Below are positions 60,018 through 64,000 of a DNA stretch of 64,000 nt, piece by piece. This stretch comes from Halonatronomonas betaini (GTDB taxonomy: Bacteria; Bacillota; Halanaerobiia; Halanaerobiales; Halarsenatibacteraceae). Where the stretch lies: NCBI RefSeq assembly GCF_015666175.1, contig NZ_JADPIE010000001.1, positions 191,741 to 255,740 on the forward strand, written 5' to 3'. The first letter of the stretch is position 1. Each line of letters begins with the position of its first letter. The notes under the pieces were generated by a model that saw only the letters and a list, made by a program, of their open reading frames with translations, searched no databases and was not told the origin of the DNA. The translations under genes were made by a program, and so were the position numbers.

Positions 60018-60777
60018 ATTTAAATTTTATAAAGGTGCTACATTTTTAATATTAGTATTTTTAATAGTAATGTTATTACCAGCTCCAGCAATGGCTCAGG
60101 AGGGTTTAATTCCAAATATTAACCTTGAGATAGGCGCTGAGGAAGACGGCGATAATTTAGTACCTTCTTTGCAGCTATTACTACTTTTAACTATTTTATC
60201 ACTGGCTCCTGCAATATTAATAATGGTGACATCATTTACCAGAATCATTATAGTTTTATCGATGATTAGAAATGCATTGGCTACAAGAACAATGCCTCCT
60301 AATCAGGTTTTAATAGGACTGGCGATATTCTTAACTATATTTATTATGGCACCTGTGTGGCAGGGAGTAATAGATGATGCTGTTACACCATATATCAATG
60401 AAGAAATAGAGACAGAAGAAATGGTTGAGAATGGCCTGGAGCCAATAAGGGGTTTTATGTTTGAACATGTTAGAGAAAGAGATTTAAGTTTATTTTATAA
60501 TATGACAGATATGGAAAGGCCTCAGAACCAGGATGATGTACCTATTTACCTTTTAATTCCAGCCTTTATTTTAAGTGAATTAAAAGTAGCATTTCAAATT
60601 GGGTTTATAATTTATATTCCATTTGTAATGATTGATATGGTTGTTGCAAGTATTTTAATGTCTATGGGAATGTTAATGTTACCGCCGGTCATGATTTCAT
60701 TACCATTTAAGATAATGTTATTCGTACTTGTTGATGGCTGGTATTTAATTATTGAATCATTAATCAGGACTTTTTAG
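60010..60777 (+). CDS. fliP: Flagellar export gate protein FliP
   Basis: A 255-residue export-gate protein. A cleavable signal peptide (KGATFLILVFLIVMLLPAPA, then MAQ) is followed by the family blocks VTSFTRIIIVLSMIRNALAT, MPPNQVLIGLAIFLTIF, YLLIPAFILSELKVAFQIGF and MLPPVMISLPFKIMLFVLVD. ATG 60010 is chosen (the frame is open from GTG or ATG 59986); it fits the signal peptide. It overlaps fliO by 8 bases. Confidence 0.95.
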   Translation: MSRFKFYKGATFLILVFLIVMLLPAPAMAQEGLIPNINLEIGAEEDGDNLVPSLQLLLLLTILSLAPAILIMVTSFTRIIIVLSMIRNALATRTMPPNQVLIGLAIFLTIFIMAPVWQGVIDDAVTPYINEEIETEEMVENGLEPIRGFMFEHVRERDLSLFYNMTDMERPQNQDDVPIYLLIPAFILSELKVAFQIGFIIYIPFVMIDMVVASILMSMGMLMLPPVMISLPFKIMLFVLVDGWYLIIESLIRTF

Positions 60778-60796
60778 AAGGGAGAGAGCTTAAAAG

Positions 60797-61072
60797 ATGG
60801 ATCAGGGTTTATTAATTGATATGTCAAGGCAGGCTTTATTTATAACGCTTTTAATAGTTGCACCTGTTCTTGGAGCTGGTCTTTTAACTGGTTTGATTGT
60901 TGCTATTTTACAGGCTACTACTCAAATACAGGAACAGACTTTAGCTTTTATCCCTAAAATATTTGCTGTTCTTATTGCGTTAGGCCTTTTTGGACCATGG
61001 ATGTTAACGACTTTAATGGATTTTATAAATGAACTGTTCTTTAATATACCTAATTATGTTGGGATGCTATAA
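60797..61072 (+). CDS. fliQ: Flagellar export gate protein FliQ
   Basis: A 91-residue protein with two membrane helices (LFITLLIVAPVLGAGLLTGL and FIPKIFAVLIALGLFGPWML) joined by the family loop IVAILQATTQIQEQTL. It forms the export gate with FliP and FliR. The spacing to fliP (19 bp) and fliR (2 bp) is short. Confidence 0.95.
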   Translation: MDQGLLIDMSRQALFITLLIVAPVLGAGLLTGLIVAILQATTQIQEQTLAFIPKIFAVLIALGLFGPWMLTTLMDFINELFFNIPNYVGML

Positions 61073-61074
61073 AA

Positions 61075-61866
61075 ATGGCAAATCCTTTATTGATAATGAC
61101 TGATTATACATATCTTTTTGTGCTTGTTATGATAAGGTATGTTGGTCTCTTTATTGTAACCCCAATTCTTTCAAGTGGAGCTTATCCAAACCGACTTAAA
61201 ATAGCAATTGCTTTCTTTTTAGGGATAGCAACTGCTCCCGTAGTTGCAGCTAACTATGAAATAGTATATCCAGATCATATATTTTTGGTCTTTGGTGATG
61301 TATTGAGAGAGTTTGGTGTAGGTTTAACTATTGGCTTTATTGTTTTAATGGTATTTACTGCAGTTCAATTAGCTGGTCAGTTTATAGATACTAAGATGGG
61401 GTTTGCAATAGTAAATGTTTTTGATCCAGTCTTTGATGTTTCGGGGCCTATAACAGGACAATTTAAAAATATTTTAGCATCTCTACTATTCTTAACGATA
61501 AATGGACATTTAATAGTTATTCAGTCAGTTTATTCTACATTTGAAAAAATCCCTCCTGGCGAATTTATAATAACTGATCAGGGCTGGCAAATTTTGTTTA
61601 GGTTAATGGGAGATATTTTTATTATGGCTTTTATGATTGCGTTACCAGTTGTCGGGACAGTCTTTATGGCAGATGTTATTTTTGGATTTTTGGCTAGATC
61701 AATACCTCAAATGAATATTTTTATTGTTGGTCTGCCACTTAAGATTTTAATAGGCATTTTAATTATTATGTTATCCTTAAACCTAACGTTTTATTATTTT
61801 TCAGAAATTTTTGCAGAACTATTTCAAAATCTATCTAGAATAATAGATTTTTTTGTTCCAGTTTGA
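61075..61866 (+). CDS. fliR: Flagellar export gate protein FliR
   Basis: A 263-residue membrane protein with about six helices. Landmarks are VMIRYVGLFIVTPILSSGAY with PNRLKIAIAFF, the QLAGQFIDTKMGFAIVNVFD segment and PQMNIFIVGLPLKILIGI. It completes the FliPQR channel. The ATG follows the fliQ stop by 2 bp. Confidence 0.95.
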   Translation: MANPLLIMTDYTYLFVLVMIRYVGLFIVTPILSSGAYPNRLKIAIAFFLGIATAPVVAANYEIVYPDHIFLVFGDVLREFGVGLTIGFIVLMVFTAVQLAGQFIDTKMGFAIVNVFDPVFDVSGPITGQFKNILASLLFLTINGHLIVIQSVYSTFEKIPPGEFIITDQGWQILFRLMGDIFIMAFMIALPVVGTVFMADVIFGFLARSIPQMNIFIVGLPLKILIGILIIMLSLNLTFYYFSEIFAELFQNLSRIIDFFVPV

Positions 61867-61889
61867 TTTGCAGGAGAGTGATGTAGTTT

Positions 61890-62963
61890 ATGGCTGATGA
61901 GCCGATGGGAGAAAAAACGGAAGAACCGACGCCGAAACGACTTGAAAAAGCAAGAGAAGAAGGGCAGGTTGCAAAAAGTCAGGAGTTTAATGCTGCCTTT
62001 ACTTTGCTGGCAAGTTTTCTGGTTTTATTTTATCTTTTTGGAGATATTATGAATTCGATTCAATTGAAAATGGTTGAATCACTAAAACTATCTTCTGCAC
62101 CTAATATAACTCCAGGTGATGGTTATTATTTAGTTATGGATCATATAGTATTTATTGCCAGACTGGTAGCCCCAATGATGATTGCGTCAGCATTAATAGG
62201 TGCTATTGTAAGTTTTTTGCAGGTAGGTCCTATGTTTAATGTGAGCATTATTCAACCTAAATTTGAAAAGTTGGATCCTATTAAAGGTGCTAAAAATATT
62301 CTTTCTATAAAATCTTTAGTGGAGCTAGTAAAATCTTTAGCTAAGGCAATAGTCATTACTTTTATAGCATATCAACAGATTAGCAACCGCTGGGAGAATT
62401 TAATTTCATTATCCCATCAAGGACTTGAGCCTGGTTTATTGTATCTTGGGAATCTTATTTTTCAAATAGCTATTAGAGTGTTAATTTTTCTTATAATCCT
62501 GGGCATTTTTGATCTTATATATCAACGCTGGGATCACCATAAGAATCTAATGATGACAAAACAGGAAGTTAAAGAAGAACGCAAAGAAATGGAAGGTGAT
62601 CCTCAGATTAAATCAAAGAGGCGCCAGATCCAAAGAGAGATGAGTGTCAATAGAATGATGTCTGCAATGGAAGAGGCAGATGTTGTTATTACAAATCCAA
62701 CTCATATTGCTGTGGCTTTAAAATATGAATTAGATGAAATGGAAGCCCCTGAGGTAGTTGCAAAAGGTGAGGGGTATATTGCTCAAAAGATAAAAAATAA
62801 AGCTGATGAATTAGGAATTATTCAAGTTGAAAATAAACCACTGGCCAGGGCTTTAAATGGGACTACTGAGATTGGCCAGAAGATACCAGGAGATTTGTAC
62901 CAAGCAGTTGCTGAGGTGCTGGCATTTGTTTATAGAGAAAATGAGAAGTATAGTAGACAATAA
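61890..62963 (+). CDS. flhB: Flagellar export switch protein FlhB
   Basis: A 357-residue export-gate protein. The start KTEEPTPKRLEKAREEGQVA is the FlhB hallmark. Four membrane helices follow, then the cytosolic domain with the autocleavage motif NPTH in VVITNPTHIAVALKYE, which lets FliK switch substrate specificity. The terminal RALNGTTEIGQKIPGDLYQA is conserved. SD GGAGAGTGA precedes the ATG. Confidence 0.96.
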   Translation: MADEPMGEKTEEPTPKRLEKAREEGQVAKSQEFNAAFTLLASFLVLFYLFGDIMNSIQLKMVESLKLSSAPNITPGDGYYLVMDHIVFIARLVAPMMIASALIGAIVSFLQVGPMFNVSIIQPKFEKLDPIKGAKNILSIKSLVELVKSLAKAIVITFIAYQQISNRWENLISLSHQGLEPGLLYLGNLIFQIAIRVLIFLIILGIFDLIYQRWDHHKNLMMTKQEVKEERKEMEGDPQIKSKRRQIQREMSVNRMMSAMEEADVVITNPTHIAVALKYELDEMEAPEVVAKGEGYIAQKIKNKADELGIIQVENKPLARALNGTTEIGQKIPGDLYQAVAEVLAFVYRENEKYSRQ

Positions 62964-62984
62964 GATTGAGAGGAGGTGAATAAA

Positions 62985-64000
62985 ATGAGAGCAGAAAATA
63001 CTAATACAAGAGCAAGTAATACAAGTAATTTTATAAATCAAAATAGTGATATTTTATTTGCTTTAGTGATGGTTGGAATAATTGTAATGTTTATTATTCC
63101 ATTACCACCGGCTTTAATTGATATTTTACTGGCTGCTAATATCACATTTGCTATGGTGGTAATTTTAGTTAGTATCTATACAACTGAGCCATTACAGGTA
63201 TCAGTCTTTCCTTCTCTCCTTTTATTTGCTACTCTTTTTCGGTTAGGCTTGAATGTTTCAACTACCAGGCTGATTTTAGGAGAAGCTTATGCTGGTGAAA
63301 TTATAATGAGTTTTGGTGATTTTGTTGTTGGAGGAAATTATGTTGTAGGTTTGGTTATATTTATTATTCTTGTTGTTATTCAGTATGTTGTTATTACTAA
63401 AGGTGCAGAAAGAGTTGCTGAAGTTGCTGCTAGATTTACTCTTGACGCTATGCCAGGAAAACAAATGAGCATTGATGCTGATTTAAATGCAGGAATTATT
63501 ACTGAAGACGAAGCTAGATATGAGCGCCAGAAGATAAGAGATGAGGCAGATTTTTATGGTGCTATGGATGGTGCCAGTAAATTTGTTAAAGGTGATGCTA
63601 TTGCTGGTATTATTATTACAGTGATTAACATTATTGGTGGACTAGTTATTGGTGTTTTAATGCAGGGAATGGATATTGGTGAAGCTGCTCAGGTTTATAC
63701 ATTATTGACTGTCGGTGATGGCCTTGTCAGTCAAATACCAGCATTGTTAATATCGTCAGCTACTGGTATGGTTGTAACCAGGGCCGCTTCTGAAGGAAGT
63801 ATGGGCCAGGATATGACCAGGCAGTTAACTGCCCAGGCCAAACCACTCTGGATTGCAGCAGGAGTTTTAGCTTTATTGGCATTTGTTCCAGGGTTACCAA
63901 CTATTCCTTTTCTAGTTCTTTCAATTTTAATTGGGGGAATTGCTTTTTTACTTTTCAGTCAGGCAGATTCTGTAGCTGGTCCTGGAGAGAAGAAGGAAGA
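62985..64000 (+). CDS. flhA: Flagellar export gate protein FlhA (3' end outside window)
   Basis: ATG 62985 follows AGGAGGTGA and the frame stays open to the window edge: 338 codons of an expected 680 or so. Membrane segments begin with [20 protein letters not shown] and the family blocks [20 protein letters not shown] with RLIL, and [20 protein letters not shown] (the FHIPEP-type signature region), are clear. [20 protein letters not shown], then [14 protein letters not shown], is highly conserved. The cytosolic export-docking half lies beyond the window. Confidence 0.96.
   Translation, partial: MRAENTNTRASNTSNFINQNSDILFALVMVGIIVMFIIPLPPALIDILLAANITFAMVVILVSIYTTEPLQVSVFPSLLLFATLFRLGLNVSTTRLILGEAYAGEIIMSFGDFVVGGNYVVGLVIFIILVVIQYVVITKGAERVAEVAARFTLDAMPGKQMSIDADLNAGIITEDEARYERQKIRDEADFYGAMDGASKFVKGDAIAGIIITVINIIGGLVIGVLMQGMDIGEAAQVYTLLTVGDGLVSQIPALLISSATGMVVTRAASEGSMGQDMTRQLTAQAKPLWIAAGVLALLAFVPGLPTIPFLVLSILIGGIAFLLFSQADSVAGPGEKKE

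Noticed and set aside
1-64000. tRNA, rRNA, transposase, phage or CRISPR features
   Set aside because: I scanned for them by eye and found no convincing candidate; nearly all of the sequence is explained by conserved genes.

Overview
The window is low-GC DNA, coding-dense and mostly rightward. It comes from an anaerobic, flagellated, probably salt-adapted bacterium of the Firmicutes type. The best guess is Halanaerobiales, inferred from gene content: acidic proteins, an OpuC-type compatible-solute transporter, Rnf/Hyd-type redox modules, a Clostridia-style fla operon with motAB inside it, and an OmpA-domain envelope protein that would suit a diderm Firmicute. No rRNA, tRNA, CRISPR array, phage or IS element was recognised. 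TTG starts behind strong Shine-Dalgarno (SD) sequences are common: at least eleven genes.

Layout. 1-4,900: the tail of a probable aldo/keto reductase, an MscS channel, a YdcF-like protein, a small unknown, a coiled-coil/OmpA envelope protein, and a CopZ-like chaperone with a promoter and CsoR-like operator. 4,940-8,791: a TVP38 membrane protein, a cyclase/formamidase-family enzyme and a secreted GH13 amylase. 8,820-14,482: a pyrimidine operon, pyrB-C-F-K-D-E, behind a PyrR-type attenuator. 14,555-23,681: aspartate kinase, a Gate-domain membrane protein, a 1,352-residue tandem DUF445 protein, a UPF0173 hydrolase, a nitroreductase and a polysaccharide deacetylase.

23,801-32,185 is the most unusual locus. 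A divergent TetR regulator faces a five-gene operon. It encodes an RnfD/NqrB-like membrane domain fused to a formate-dehydrogenase-like molybdopterin subunit, then NuoE/HydC-like and NuoF/HydB-like subunits. A NuoG-N-terminal protein with an RnfC-like 2x[4Fe-4S] tail follows, and last a membrane-anchored protein with three RnfG/NqrC FMN-binding domains. RnfA, RnfB, RnfE and canonical RnfC are absent. The molybdopterin domain has lost the formate dehydrogenase active-site His and Arg. This looks like a hybrid membrane-bound NAD(H) oxidoreductase that may couple to ion movement; substrate and coupling are unknown.

32,246-43,758: a leftward OpuC-type osmoprotectant ABC system whose substrate-binding lipoprotein appears circularly permuted. 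Then come an ABC-2 exporter, an M48 protease, a TrkA-N protein next to a ClC chloride channel or transporter, a class II aldolase, an unknown protein and a GPH-family sugar symporter. 43,989-64,000: a CheY followed by a long flagellar operon, flgB-flgC-fliE-F-G-H-I-J-motE-fliK-flgD-(TIGR02530)-flgE-flbD-motA-motB-fliL-M-Y-O-P-Q-R-flhB-flhA, with flhA cut by the window edge. It supplies the rod, hook, switch, stator and export gate.

Two genes (coiled-coil/OmpA protein and amylase) appear to start at non-canonical ATC and ATT codons. All family assignments come from reading motifs by eye; no database search was run.
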